Origin: Colwellia sp. D2M02
GTDB taxonomy: Bacteria > Pseudomonadota > Gammaproteobacteria > Enterobacterales > Alteromonadaceae
Direction: 5' to 3'
Length of the DNA: 50,898 nucleotides
Assembly (NCBI RefSeq): GCF_018860755.1
Contig: NZ_JAHKPW010000040.1
Coordinates: 1 to 50,898, forward strand
This document shows positions 1 to 9,171 of the stretch, one piece after another (position 1 is the stretch's first letter; every line of letters starts with the position of its first letter). The notes below the pieces were generated by a model. The model did not search any database. It was given only the letters and a program-made list of their open reading frames with translations, and was not told the origin of the DNA. A program made the position numbers and the translations under genes.

Positions 1-40
1 TTAAAGAAGAAGATAAGAGTCACATCGCTCATTATCATAG

Positions 41-112
41 CTACTGGTAAGTAGCGTGTTTGTTGCCGTAGCCCCGAAGCAGCATGCGTACCAGCCACCT
101 CCGAGTTTTCAT
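41..112 (-). other. Possible 23-codon ORF in a GC-rich patch
   Basis: On the minus strand an ATG at 112 opens 23 codons rich in Arg and Leu (starting MKTRRWLVRML) and ends at a TAG at 41-43. The patch at about 57-106 is clearly more GC-rich than the AT-rich DNA around it. On the plus strand, frame 3 stays open from the window edge to a TAA at 48-50 and could be the tail of an upstream gene. No ribosome binding site or family is recognised. It may be part of a dispersed repeat or structured RNA rather than a protein. Low certainty. Confidence 0.2.
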
Positions 113-120
113 GTCAACCT

Positions 121-809
121 TTAATTTCAAATTAATTTTAGAATCATTTAAAAGTAAACGTTAAGTGGCTTGTTTATTCGATAATACGAGTAGATAAGCT
201 ATCAAAATAGTTCTTTCAGGCTTCTTTTTGATTGAACCCCTTGGAACTGGAGCGCATTATAGAGAGCTAACTTGAATGCGCAAGGGTTATTTTCATTTTA
301 ATGACTGTTCGACTATAAATACGGCTACATGGTTAAAAGTCGAGCTCAAGCCACAGTAATATCAATCGTTACCAACAACTCACTTTTACTATTAACGTCT
401 CCCTCTCACCTGTATCTCTGCAAGTGCTTCTGTCAACTTATTTTACACCAACAAATAAACAGTAAAAACATACTAAACCACACAAAAACCAACAAAACAA
501 CAAAATAACAAACAAAAACCAAAATAAACCATAATTACCAAACAAAAAACATAAATGGCACTTTGAGTTTTAACAGCAACCAATTACAACTGTAAATTTT
601 ATTTACAATTTATTTACACAAAGTTACATTCAAGATATATAAAGGTGAGATAGAACAACAGTTTTAACATTTTAATAACAAAGGCACTATTATTGCTTTA
701 AATATTAATCGCTAATAGCTTCAGCCTTAAGTTTAACTTTTATTTAAACTTAAGGTGGCAATACTCAACTCAATATTTAGCGAATAAATAATAATAATTG
801 GAGAGATAG
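121..809 (+). other. Gene-free leader of the S8 protease gene, with a G-depleted tract
   Basis: No convincing ORF lies in this stretch. From about 440 to 555 the plus strand is almost entirely A and C with a few T and a single G until the final GG, so a transcript would be unstructured. It is followed by an AT-rich stretch and then the hairpin at 725-755. The region probably holds the promoter and a long 5' untranslated leader for the protease gene at 810. I cannot place a -10/-35 pair with confidence. Confidence 0.4.
725..755 (+). promoter_or_regulatory. 12-bp perfect hairpin upstream of the protease gene
   Basis: CCTTAAGTTTAA at 725-736 pairs perfectly with 744-755 around a 7-nt loop (CTTTTAT). 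It ends 54 nt before the ATG at 810 and is not followed by a T-run in the plus direction, so it is unlikely to terminate toward the gene. It could be an operator palindrome or an mRNA-stabilising or attenuating stem in the leader. The function is inferred only from its position. Confidence 0.4.
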
Positions 810-3800
810 ATGCAACTGAAAAAATCCATTATAGGTAGTGTTATAACATTAACCTTAGCAACTTCAAGTTACGCCAACGAAGTATCAGTAGATAGAAGTC
901 AATTGATACTTACGGGGGGAAACTTAGATCAAACGGTTCAGCCAACCAAAACAATTAGTTATATTGTTCAGTTAAAAGGGCAGTCTGCTATTGAAAGGGC
1001 TCAGGCTATTGGGGAGCTATTGCCAAGTAATCAACAAGTAGCAGTTGCGGGTAATAATTATAATGCTAACACCCCTGCAATGAGAGCATATCATTTAGCT
1101 TTAGAAGCAAAGCAAAAATCTGTTGCTCAAGGTATCGGTTCTATTGATATAAATTATTCATTTAAACATACCTTTAATGGCTTTAGCGCGGTTTTAACAC
1201 CATCACAGAAAGCATCTTTAGAGAGTCATCCTGACGTTATTGGTATATGGGAAGATAAAGTTCAACATGTTTCAACCGCTAATACTCCTGAATTTCTTGG
1301 TTTAACCTCTGAAGCTGGACAACATACATTAGATATTAAAGGCGAAGATATAATTATTGGTATTATTGATACTGGTATATGGCCTGAAAACCCTAGCTTC
1401 TCAGATGATGGAAGTTACAGTGATCCTTCAACACTAGGTTGGTTAGGTGCTTGTGACAGTGGCTTAGATGAAGCATTTAGCTGTAATAATAAACTTATAG
1501 GCGCTAGATTCTTCAAGGATTCTTTTGAGAATACTTATGAAATTCAATATGAATTAGGCGAGATTGATTCACCTAGAGATGCTGCTGGTCACGGTAGTCA
1601 TACTGCAGGTACTGCAGCAGGTAATGAAGCAGTGGCGAGTACTGTCAATATTGATGGTTATGCTGCAGATGCTGGTTTGATATCTGGCATGGCCCCAAGA
1701 GCACGTATTGCTGCTTATAAGGCTTGCTGGAATGACTCTTACAAAGACCCTATCACTGGTGACAGTCAAGCAGGCTGCATGTATGGTGATACTATGGCAG
1801 CAATTGATCAAGCTGTTGCAGATGGCGTAGATGTAATTAACTACTCAATTGGTGGTAGCCGAACAGATCTAACAACGCCGCCAACAGCAGCAATGTTACG
1901 CGCTTCAGATGCGGGTGTTTTTGTTGCTGTATCTGCAGGTAATAGCGGTAGGGATGGTGCAGAAACAATAGGAACTCCTGCTCCATGGATAACTACGGTA
2001 GGAGCATCTACTTATAGCGGAGAAGTTCCTGCGCAAGGTTTAACCTACTCTTCTCGCACTCCTCAAGAAACAGTGTTAGCACCTGAGGGGGCAATAACTA
2101 AGCCATTAAAAGATTCTGGCCCAATAATCAATAATGTCGTTGTTGCAGAGCCTTTATTGGGTTGCTTCGAGGGTGAAACTGCTACAGCTCTTGATAATGC
2201 TAACCAACTTGCTGGCAATATTGCTTTAATTAGTCGCGGTGGCTGCCCATTTTCTCAAAAAGTTGAGCGAGCTCAATTATCTGGTGCGACAGCAGTTATT
2301 GTTTATAGCACAGATGAAACACCTATTATTATGGGTGGCGAAGGTGCTTTTGATATTCCTGGTATGATGATCAGTAAAAGTGATGGCGAATCGCTAAATA
2401 CAGCTATAACAAACGGAGAAGTAGTAGAAGCTACCTTAGCACGTGGTATTTTTGCTCCTAGAACTGTTACTGGTAATGTAATGGGTGATTTCTCTTCGCT
2501 TGGTCCTAATACTGCTAGCTATGATATTATCAAGCCAGATATTACTGCTCCAGGTGTTAGAGTATTAGCCGCTTATAGTGAAAACCCTGTAAGTAGTGCT
2601 TCAGGTGATTCATTTAGGTACTTACAAGGGACTTCAATGGCTGCACCTCATATAGCAGGTATTGCCGCGTTATTTAAAGAATCAAATAGCACTTGGTCAC
2701 CTGCACAAATTAAATCAGCAATGATGACTAATGCATATCAGGATGTAATGAAGCCTGATGGCGTAACACCTGCTGACCCATTCAACTTTGGTGCGGGTCA
2801 TGTGGCGCCAGTTGCCTCATTAAATCCTGGTTTATTGTACGATACAAATACTGCTGATTATCTTGCATTTCTTTGTGGGATTGGTAATGAGTCCTATGTG
2901 GCAAGCATGGGCATTACCTGTGAAACTTTAGCAGAAGCTGGCTTTAACTTAGACCCTAGCCAACTAAACTTGCCATCTATTGGTATTGCTCAACTGCAAG
3001 CACCTGAAACAATTATAAGAACGGTTTCAAATGCTAGCGCGAGCGCATCAAGTTATACAGCGACAATTGAAGCACCATTAGGTATTGATGTGCAATTACA
3101 AACATTTGATGCAAACGGCGCTGTTAACCCAAATAACACCTTAGATGTTGCGGTAAATGGCACAGCAAGTTATGCGTTAACCTTTACTAGAACTGAAGCA
3201 ACAGAGTTTGATACTTGGAAGTTTGGCGCTATTACTTGGACTGACAACTCTGGTCATAGTGTACGTAGCCCTATTGCTGTAAAAGCTGCCGCAGACGTAA
3301 AAATTGAAGTGCCAGCACAAGTTTCAGCGCAACTAGAGCGTGGACGTTATAGGTTCCCTGTGAAATATAACTACACGGGTTCCACCTCAATAGATTATGC
3401 AGGCTTAGTTGCTCCATTTGGGTCAAGTAGAACGGTTGCCCAAGATGAAAATGCTATATTTAGCTTCAATGAACCAGGATTGGGCTTCCATGGTTTTACT
3501 ATCCCAGAAGGTACTAAAGTAGCTCGTTTCAGCTTACGTGCTGGTTTAGTAGACGTAGAAGGTGCTGATTTAGACTTCTATCTATACCGCTGTGTGAAAT
3601 GGAGTTGTAGTTCGGTAGATAGTGCGACATCAAGTGATTCAAATGAGGATATCATATTGACGAACCCTATTGCAGCTAATGATGGTGCAGTAGGTGATTT
3701 ATATATCGCTTTTGTTCACGGTAAAGATTTAAAAGGAGCTGAAAGCACAGATTATACGATGATGGGCTGGGTTGCAGATCAAGCCTCTTCATCAACGCGT

Positions 3801-3956
3801 ATTATATCAAGTAAAAAAGCGATAAAAGACCGATATAATTATACAACGATTACCACTCGTGGCTTAACGGCTGGTATGATTTATATGGGTGCTGTTACTT
3901 ATTATAACGCTGAAGGTGAAGCTGAAGGCACTACTGTAATTGAATTAGGTAATTAA
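810..3956 (+). CDS. Secreted S8 family (subtilisin-like) serine protease with PA domain
   Basis: This is a 1048-residue secreted endopeptidase. A signal peptide ends near SSYA (about 22). An Inhibitor_I9-type propeptide follows (about 48-155). The S8 domain carries the catalytic triad: Asp187 in IIDTGIWPE, His261 in HGSHTAG and Ser609 in GTSMAAPH. A protease-associated (PA) domain is inserted between His and Ser (about 440-555), as in plant subtilases and pyrolysin-like enzymes. The C-terminal 350 residues look like Fn3-like and PPC-type beta domains. The start is supported by GGAGAG four bases before the ATG. The gene is monocistronic, with a terminator at 4007-4044. The likely role is breakdown of environmental protein. 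The family call is firm; the substrate is unknown. Confidence 0.93.
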   Translation: MQLKKSIIGSVITLTLATSSYANEVSVDRSQLILTGGNLDQTVQPTKTISYIVQLKGQSAIERAQAIGELLPSNQQVAVAGNNYNANTPAMRAYHLALEAKQKSVAQGIGSIDINYSFKHTFNGFSAVLTPSQKASLESHPDVIGIWEDKVQHVSTANTPEFLGLTSEAGQHTLDIKGEDIIIGIIDTGIWPENPSFSDDGSYSDPSTLGWLGACDSGLDEAFSCNNKLIGARFFKDSFENTYEIQYELGEIDSPRDAAGHGSHTAGTAAGNEAVASTVNIDGYAADAGLISGMAPRARIAAYKACWNDSYKDPITGDSQAGCMYGDTMAAIDQAVADGVDVINYSIGGSRTDLTTPPTAAMLRASDAGVFVAVSAGNSGRDGAETIGTPAPWITTVGASTYSGEVPAQGLTYSSRTPQETVLAPEGAITKPLKDSGPIINNVVVAEPLLGCFEGETATALDNANQLAGNIALISRGGCPFSQKVERAQLSGATAVIVYSTDETPIIMGGEGAFDIPGMMISKSDGESLNTAITNGEVVEATLARGIFAPRTVTGNVMGDFSSLGPNTASYDIIKPDITAPGVRVLAAYSENPVSSASGDSFRYLQGTSMAAPHIAGIAALFKESNSTWSPAQIKSAMMTNAYQDVMKPDGVTPADPFNFGAGHVAPVASLNPGLLYDTNTADYLAFLCGIGNESYVASMGITCETLAEAGFNLDPSQLNLPSIGIAQLQAPETIIRTVSNASASASSYTATIEAPLGIDVQLQTFDANGAVNPNNTLDVAVNGTASYALTFTRTEATEFDTWKFGAITWTDNSGHSVRSPIAVKAAADVKIEVPAQVSAQLERGRYRFPVKYNYTGSTSIDYAGLVAPFGSSRTVAQDENAIFSFNEPGLGFHGFTIPEGTKVARFSLRAGLVDVEGADLDFYLYRCVKWSCSSVDSATSSDSNEDIILTNPIAANDGAVGDLYIAFVHGKDLKGAESTDYTMMGWVADQASSSTRIISSKKAIKDRYNYTTITTRGLTAGMIYMGAVTYYNAEGEAEGTTVIELGN

Positions 3957-4006
3957 TTACAACACTACTTTTACTTAGCTTCTCTGAGGTTAAGTAATAC
4001 TCTATA

Positions 4007-4044
4007 TAAAAAGCTCCGTTAAAGTATTTTAGCGGGGCTTTTTT
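4007..4044 (+). terminator. Rho-independent terminator of the S8 protease gene
   Basis: A GC-containing stem (AAAAGCTCCGTTAAA against TTTAGCGGGGCTTTT) with a short loop is followed by a run of T at 4039-4044. It starts about 50 nt after the stop codon at 3956. Confidence 0.8.
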
Positions 4045-4246
4045 ATTATTAACTTATATATCACTAAGTAAGCGTATAAACTTAAAATACATGTCAACAG
4101 TTTAGCTATAAACCTTTTGGTATTATTCTCGGCACCTTAATTGAACTAATAACCCTGTTGCTAATAAACAGCAAGTGACGCTATGAATAATAACTTTTAA
4201 TGGAATTTGAAATAACATAGATGTATTACTTAACATAGCAAAATAA

Positions 4247-4276
4247 CCTTATACAACTTAGTCAAGTTGTATAAGG
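4247..4276. other. Perfect 13-bp hairpin in intergenic DNA
   Basis: CCTTATACAACTT (4247-4259) and its exact reverse complement (4264-4276) flank the tetraloop AGTC. No T-run follows on the plus strand; on the minus strand TTATTTTG follows, so weak minus-strand termination is possible. The rest of 4045-4400 shows nothing else that I can assign. Confidence 0.4.
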
Positions 4277-4400
4277 TCTAAGCTTCAATGGCAACTACGA
4301 ATAAAAGTAATGAGACCTATTAAACCAAAAACCCCTCACATATCTATTTAGAAACAACTGATATGAAACGCGTTTGATTTTAATTAGTGAAGATTAAAGA

Positions 4401-4559
4401 AGGATTAATAGAAGCTATACACATTATGATTTAAGGAGTTTCTATAAGTTAATTGCCAAGGAGCTAAATATAGACAACCTACCTCTTAACGGTATATTTA
4501 TAGAAAATAGGATGGTCAGTGAGAACACCTTTATAACATGCCCAATTGAAAGGTTATAA
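4401..4559 (+). pseudogene. Possible remnant of a coding sequence
   Basis: One plus-strand frame is open for about 52 codons to a TAA at 4557-4559. It reads like real protein over its last 40 residues (segments such as KLIAKELNIDNLPLNGIF) but has no ATG, GTG or TTG start after the preceding in-frame stop. It may be the decayed 3' end of a lost gene. I do not recognise a family, and an open frame this short may be chance. Confidence 0.22.
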
Positions 4560-4579
4560 ATAAAATATAATAACTAAAA

Positions 4580-4619
4580 AGCAATAAAGGGGGTTACTTG
4601 AGTAACCCCCTTTATTGCT
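4580..4619 (-). terminator. Terminator of the PEP-CTERM protein gene
   Basis: A perfect 19-bp inverted repeat (4580-4598 and 4601-4619) with a 2-nt centre contains a GGGGG/CCCCC core. On the minus strand it is followed by TTTTTAG, as expected for intrinsic termination. It lies 50 nt downstream of the minus-strand stop codon at 4669. Confidence 0.75.
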
Positions 4620-4668
4620 ATAAACGAGCTAAAGTAAATGATACCGCCAAGGGCGACACCTTAAACTA

Positions 4669-5208
4669 TTAACCATTTTTACGACGTGAAGCTAAACCTA
4701 CAATAGCAGTTAAAAACAACACTAATGTCGCTGGTGTAGGTACTACAGTTGTAGCACCAAAAGAAAACTCAGGGATATAAGCCACTAACGGTGGGTTTAC
4801 AGCACCAAGCCTATTAATAGCTACTCCATAACTATCAACTGTTCCATCGTAATCAATGAAGGTTGCACCTATCCACTGATATTGCCCATAGATATCGGTT
4901 AAATCAAAGTTAATATCAAAAATACCTGCAAATATATCGGTTGGATCTACAGAAGCATAAAATTGCTCACCAAACTGATTATCTATAGTATCAGGCGCCA
5001 ACATATCAAAGCCTAAAAACTGAAAAGACTCCCACTCATAAACGCTATCAAACTCATCTAAATTATCAATATTAATTGAAATAAAGCCAACTTGCGCTCC
5101 GCTTCCATCAATAATAGTTTGATTGATTAAAGTGGCGTTTGCAGCACCTGTAAATGTCAACGCTAAAGATATTGACAAAAAAGCGCGTAAAATTAATTTA
5201 TTTAACAT
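4669..5208 (-). CDS. PEP-CTERM sorting domain-containing protein
   Basis: This 179-residue exported protein has an N-terminal signal peptide (about 1-25, ending GAANA) and a C-terminal tripartite sorting signal: a VPTPATL motif, a hydrophobic segment and a final RRKNG. The motif is a variant of the usual VPEPSTL. In known systems such proteins are cut and transferred by an exosortase during export to the cell surface or exopolysaccharide matrix. The acidic middle region (about 30-150), rich in Asp, Phe, Ile and Tyr, matches no family I can name. No exosortase or polysaccharide genes lie nearby, so the partner must be elsewhere. A strong hairpin terminator follows. The sorting call is good; the function is unknown. 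Confidence 0.75.
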   Translation of the reverse strand: MLNKLILRAFLSISLALTFTGAANATLINQTIIDGSGAQVGFISINIDNLDEFDSVYEWESFQFLGFDMLAPDTIDNQFGEQFYASVDPTDIFAGIFDINFDLTDIYGQYQWIGATFIDYDGTVDSYGVAINRLGAVNPPLVAYIPEFSFGATTVVPTPATLVLFLTAIVGLASRRKNG

Positions 5209-5637
5209 GTTACTTCCTATTAATAGAGTGACTATTTATTATAATTATTCACATTGGCTAATGATGCTTATGCAACCATTAAACCAACAGTAACGCGTTA
5301 ACTGCAAAAAACAGACCTAATTATCACCTTTCTAAATATTAAAAAAAAACAATTTAAAACCAATAAGATAACACCATAAAAACAATTACTTTACTCTTAA
5401 TTAACAACAACAACCAAATATGTAAAAAATACTGACACTTATATTGAGCAGGCTAATATCGAACACTGGGCTGCTGATAAAGTATCAGCATGAAAGTAAC
5501 ATCATTAGTTATATTTAAGATAATAAATAAACCGTCACTCGAGCGTTAGATATGACGAGGACAATAGCTAGCACTATTATTTACCCTTAAATAATAGTGC
5601 TATAAAGGTAAGAGCTTACAAAATAGGCTTTTATAGG
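5209..5637. other. Intergenic region with two hairpins
   Basis: No gene is visible between the PEP-CTERM gene and clpB. TGCTGATA at 5472-5479 pairs with 5483-5490. A stronger perfect 14-bp stem (5569-5582 with 5589-5602, 6-nt loop) lies 35 nt beyond the clpB stop codon. Neither is followed by a clear T-run, but the second may act as a 3' end or stability element of the clpB transcript. The promoter of the PEP-CTERM gene should lie in the AT-rich part near 5215-5400. Confidence 0.4.
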
Positions 5638-8208
5638 TTAATTAAAAACAAGTGTTGTACCGGTAGTACTCAATTTAATTTGCGCACCTTTAGCATACTC
5701 ACCCGACAAGATTTTCTGTGCTAATGGGTTTTCAACTTGCTGCTGAATAGCCCTTTTCAATGGTCTAGCACCAAAAATAGGATCAAAGCCTGCTTCTGCA
5801 ATTAAAGAGAGTGCTTCTTCGCTAACCGACAACGTTAGCTCTTGTGTAAGTAAACGCTCAGATAAGCCTTTGAGCTGAATACCTGCAATCTGTTTTATTT
5901 GTTCAGCAAGTAACGGATGAAATACAACCGACTCATCAACACGGTTGATAAATTCAGGTTTAAAATGCTGACTTAACTCGGCCATCACTTGAGCCTTCAT
6001 TTCCTGATAACGGCTATCATCACCAAAAGCTTGAATAATATCTGAGCCTATATTAGAGGTCATAATAATAACGGTATTTTTAAAATCAACGGTGCGACCT
6101 TGCCCGTCAGTTAAACGTCCATCATCAAGTACTTGTAATAAAATATTGAAAACATCAGGGTGTGCCTTTTCTACTTCATCGAGTAATATCACCGAGTATG
6201 GTTTTCTGCGTACTGCCTCAGTTAAGTAACCACCTTCTTCATATCCTACATAACCTGGAGGAGCTCCCACTAAACGAGCAACAGAGTGCTTCTCCATAAA
6301 TTCTGACATATCGATTCTAATCAACGCATCTTCAGTATCGAAAAGAAAACTGGCTAATGCTTTAGTTAGCTCGGTTTTACCAACACCCGTAGGTCCTAAA
6401 AATAAAAAAGATCCTATCGGTTGGTTAGGATCACTTAATCCTGCACGCGAACGTCTAATAGCATTAGCCACGGAAGTTACCGCTTCATGTTGTCCAATAA
6501 CGCTTTTATGTAATGTAGTTTCCATTTCAAGCAATTTATCACGCTCTTGCTCAAGCATTTTCGATACGGGAATACCGGTAGCACGGCTCAATACATCAGC
6601 AATTTCAACATCTGTCACTTTATTCGCCAACAAACTCATTTCTTGCATTTCAGCTTGGCTTGCTAAATCGAGCTGCTTTTCCAGCTCAGGTAATTTCCCG
6701 TATTGTAATTCAGACATACGATTTAAATCACCACTACGTCTTGCAGCTTCAAGCTCTATACGGGCATGCTCTAACTCTTCTTTTATTGCTTGTGTACCAT
6801 GCAATGCCGCTTTTTCAGTCGTCCAAATTTCATCTAACTCATCATAACGCTGTTGATGAGCATTAATTTGTTCAGATATGGTGGCTAACCTTTTAATTGA
6901 GGCTTCGTCTTCATCTTTTTCTAACGCCTTTTGCTCAAGCTTTAATTGTATAAGTTTACGCTCTAGTCGGTCTAAATCTTCAGGCTTTGAGTCCATTTGT
7001 AAACGAATACTTGAAGCAGCTTCATCAATTAAATCAATCGCTTTATCTGGTAGTTGACGATCGCTGATATAACGATGAGATAAGCTCGCCGCGGCAACAA
7101 TAGCAGGATCGGTAATATTCACCGAATGATGCAACTCGTAACGTTCTTTCAAGCCACGTAAAATGGCAATAGTATCTTCAACCGAGGGCTCTTCCACTAA
7201 GACTTTTTGAAAGCGTCGTTCTAAAGCCGCATCTTTTTCAATATATTGGCGATATTCATCAAGTGTGGTTGCGCCAACACAATGAAGATCACCTCGTGCT
7301 AATGCGGGCTTTAACATGTTGCCCGCATCCATAGCACCATCGCCTTTACCAGCGCCAACCATAGTGTGCAGCTCATCTATAAATAAAATAACCTGCCCTT
7401 CTTCTTGCGACAGCTCATTTAACACCGCTTTTAAACGCTCTTCAAACTCACCTCGATATTTAGCCCCTGCAATCAACGCTCCCATATCTAATGATAAAAC
7501 CCGTTTGTTTTTTAGCCCTTCGGGTACTTCGTGATCAACAATTCGCTGTGCTAGGCCTTCAACAATGGCGGTTTTACCAACACCTGGTTGACCAATAAGT
7601 ACAGGATTGTTTTTAGTGCGTCGCTGAAGCACTTGTAAGGTTCGGCGTATTTCATCATCTCGACCAATAACGGGGTCTAATTTCCCTTGCTCAGCGCGTT
7701 CCGTTAAATCTACCGTGTATTTTTGTAATGCCTGTCGTACATCTTCTGCATTTTGATTATCGACTTTTTGCCCGCCACGAACATGCTCAATAGCCGCTTT
7801 AATGCGTTGCTCATTTGCACCTAACTCGAGTAGTATTTTTCCTAGTGCGCCTTTATCTTCTAAGGCGGCTAAAATAAAAATTTCAGAAGAAATAAACTTG
7901 TCTGACATTTTTTGCGCATATTTATCACATAAATTAAATAAGCGTCCTGAGGCTGCAGATAACTGAACATCACCACTGTTGCCTTCAACTTGCGCTAACG
8001 ACTGGAGCGCTTCTTCAATTTTTATGCGTAGCGTACGAACATCAACGCCAGCACTTTTTAATAAAGGAATGATTGAATTGCCATTTTGATTAAGCAAGGA
8101 CATCATTAAATGAATAGGCTCAATAAACTGATGATCTTTACCCAAAGCTAATGATTGTGCATCGGCAATAGATTCTTGAAACGATTGTGTGAAACGATCT
8201 AAACGCAT
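5638..8208 (-). CDS. clpB: ATP-dependent disaggregase ClpB
   Basis: ClpB is the cytoplasmic Hsp100 hexamer that works with DnaK to pull proteins out of aggregates. The protein is 857 residues with the full layout: Clp N-terminal domain (about 1-145), first AAA+ domain with Walker [10 protein letters not shown], coiled-coil middle domain (about 400-525), second AAA+ domain with GPTGVGKTE, and C-terminal D2-small domain. The start at 8208 (MRLDRFTQ) matches the family N-terminus and has AGGAGA nine bases... upstream, with only ATATTT between; a longer frame begins at 8247 but its 13 extra residues are not family-like. It follows rluD-pgeF, a conserved gammaproteobacterial order, and has its own candidate heat-shock promoter at 8305-8332. 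Confidence 0.97.
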   Translation of the reverse strand: MRLDRFTQSFQESIADAQSLALGKDHQFIEPIHLMMSLLNQNGNSIIPLLKSAGVDVRTLRIKIEEALQSLAQVEGNSGDVQLSAASGRLFNLCDKYAQKMSDKFISSEIFILAALEDKGALGKILLELGANEQRIKAAIEHVRGGQKVDNQNAEDVRQALQKYTVDLTERAEQGKLDPVIGRDDEIRRTLQVLQRRTKNNPVLIGQPGVGKTAIVEGLAQRIVDHEVPEGLKNKRVLSLDMGALIAGAKYRGEFEERLKAVLNELSQEEGQVILFIDELHTMVGAGKGDGAMDAGNMLKPALARGDLHCVGATTLDEYRQYIEKDAALERRFQKVLVEEPSVEDTIAILRGLKERYELHHSVNITDPAIVAAASLSHRYISDRQLPDKAIDLIDEAASSIRLQMDSKPEDLDRLERKLIQLKLEQKALEKDEDEASIKRLATISEQINAHQQRYDELDEIWTTEKAALHGTQAIKEELEHARIELEAARRSGDLNRMSELQYGKLPELEKQLDLASQAEMQEMSLLANKVTDVEIADVLSRATGIPVSKMLEQERDKLLEMETTLHKSVIGQHEAVTSVANAIRRSRAGLSDPNQPIGSFLFLGPTGVGKTELTKALASFLFDTEDALIRIDMSEFMEKHSVARLVGAPPGYVGYEEGGYLTEAVRRKPYSVILLDEVEKAHPDVFNILLQVLDDGRLTDGQGRTVDFKNTVIIMTSNIGSDIIQAFGDDSRYQEMKAQVMAELSQHFKPEFINRVDESVVFHPLLAEQIKQIAGIQLKGLSERLLTQELTLSVSEEALSLIAEAGFDPIFGARPLKRAIQQQVENPLAQKILSGEYAKGAQIKLSTTGTTLVFN

Positions 8209-8304
8209 AAATATTCTCCTACTCTGTATACCCAGAGCGATACCCAAAGGTAATCAAGCTTATTAAATCACTGAGGATTTATCTGATAACGATATTAATA
8301 CTAA

Positions 8305-8332
8305 ATATTAGGTCTGTTTGAAACGTTTTCAA
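8305..8332 (-). promoter_or_regulatory. Candidate sigma-32 (heat-shock) promoter of clpB
   Basis: On the minus strand TTGAAA (8332-8327) is followed after 14 nt by CCTAATAT (8312-8305). This resembles the sigma-32 pattern TTGAAA, 13-15 nt, CCCCATNT. It lies about 100 nt upstream of the clpB start, and clpB is a classic sigma-32 target. The -35 matches well and the -10 only partly. Confidence 0.5.
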
Positions 8333-8373
8333 TAGCAGAAGTCGATTAGAGAAATATAATAAGAGAGGGAAAT

Positions 8374-9171
8374 TTATGGCATGTGAGCAATAATAGATGC
8401 CATTCTGCCGGTAACTGAGCGACGGCGATAAGAATAATATTTTTGAGGTAAACTGTAGCTACACTCGGCTAGCGAATATATTGCAGTAACTCCTAAGTTC
8501 ATCAGCTGAATCTTTGCCAGAGTATGTAAGCTAGCAAGATACTTATCATGATTTTTTATTTTAAAAGCTGATGAATATTGTGGGTTTATATTAACGAAAG
8601 CCGCTTTGACTTCACTACCGACTTCAAAAGCACTGTCACCAATACAAGGACCTAACCACACCTGAATATCAGTAGTGTTTAATGCCATTTTTTTTATGGT
8701 TATTTCAATAATATTGGCAGCTAAAGAGCGCCAACCACCATGAATTGCTGCTATTTTTTCGCCATTATGGCTTGCCAATAAAATAGGTAAACAATCGGCG
8801 GTCATAATAGCTAAAGCAATATCTTTATTTTCAGTAATACAAGCATCTGCGGTTAACGGTTCACTACTTACTTGCTCAATAAAGGCAACATCATTTCCGT
8901 GCACTTGATTGAGCCATTGAATTTTTTTTCCTTGAAGCAGGTATTGCTCAATATAGCAGCGGTTATGGTTAACTTGCTGTTCATCATCATTAACGTGTAA
9001 ACCTAAATTAAAGTTACCGTAAGAGCTTTGAATATCAAAAAGATTGTTATTAGTGATATTAGGATGATGACGCGTGGTCTGAAAGGCCTGCACATTACGT
9101 ACAGACCAGTTAACCCGTTCAATTGCGGGGTTGCAATTATCGAGGCCGAGCTTAGTATTCTTCTTTTGCAT
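8374..9171 (-). CDS. pgeF: Peptidoglycan editing factor PgeF (YfiH/laccase-domain family)
   Basis: This 265-residue member of the multi-copper polyphenol oxidoreductase-like (COG1496) family is related to E. coli YfiH/PgeF and human LACC1. PgeF has been reported to keep wrong amino acids such as L-Ser out of peptidoglycan precursors; other family members act on purine nucleosides. Visible motifs are NLGLHVNDD (about 55-63), MTADCLP, IHGGWRSLAANI and LGPCIG..FEVG, which supply the conserved His/Cys metal site. The N-terminus is about 20 residues longer than in many homologues. Its start overlaps the end of rluD by 20 bp, implying translational coupling. No strong ribosome binding site is seen, which also fits coupling. 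Confidence 0.9.
   Translation of the reverse strand: MQKKNTKLGLDNCNPAIERVNWSVRNVQAFQTTRHHPNITNNNLFDIQSSYGNFNLGLHVNDDEQQVNHNRCYIEQYLLQGKKIQWLNQVHGNDVAFIEQVSSEPLTADACITENKDIALAIMTADCLPILLASHNGEKIAAIHGGWRSLAANIIEITIKKMALNTTDIQVWLGPCIGDSAFEVGSEVKAAFVNINPQYSSAFKIKNHDKYLASLHTLAKIQLMNLGVTAIYSLAECSYSLPQKYYSYRRRSVTGRMASIIAHMP

Noticed and set aside
43-56. 14-base match between the window start (minus strand) and 44940-44953 near the riboswitch
   Set aside because: Matches of this length are expected by chance in 50 kb, and the flanks do not continue the similarity.
1569-1811. 80-codon minus-strand frame inside the S8 protease gene
   Set aside because: It is a shadow of the sense codons of a firmly assigned gene; the same holds for the other frames lying within clpB, pilY1, ileS and the btu genes.
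8209-8247. Longer N-terminus for ClpB
   Set aside because: The extra 13 residues do not match the family, while the ATG at 8208 has an AGGAGA ribosome binding site and gives the standard MRLDR start.
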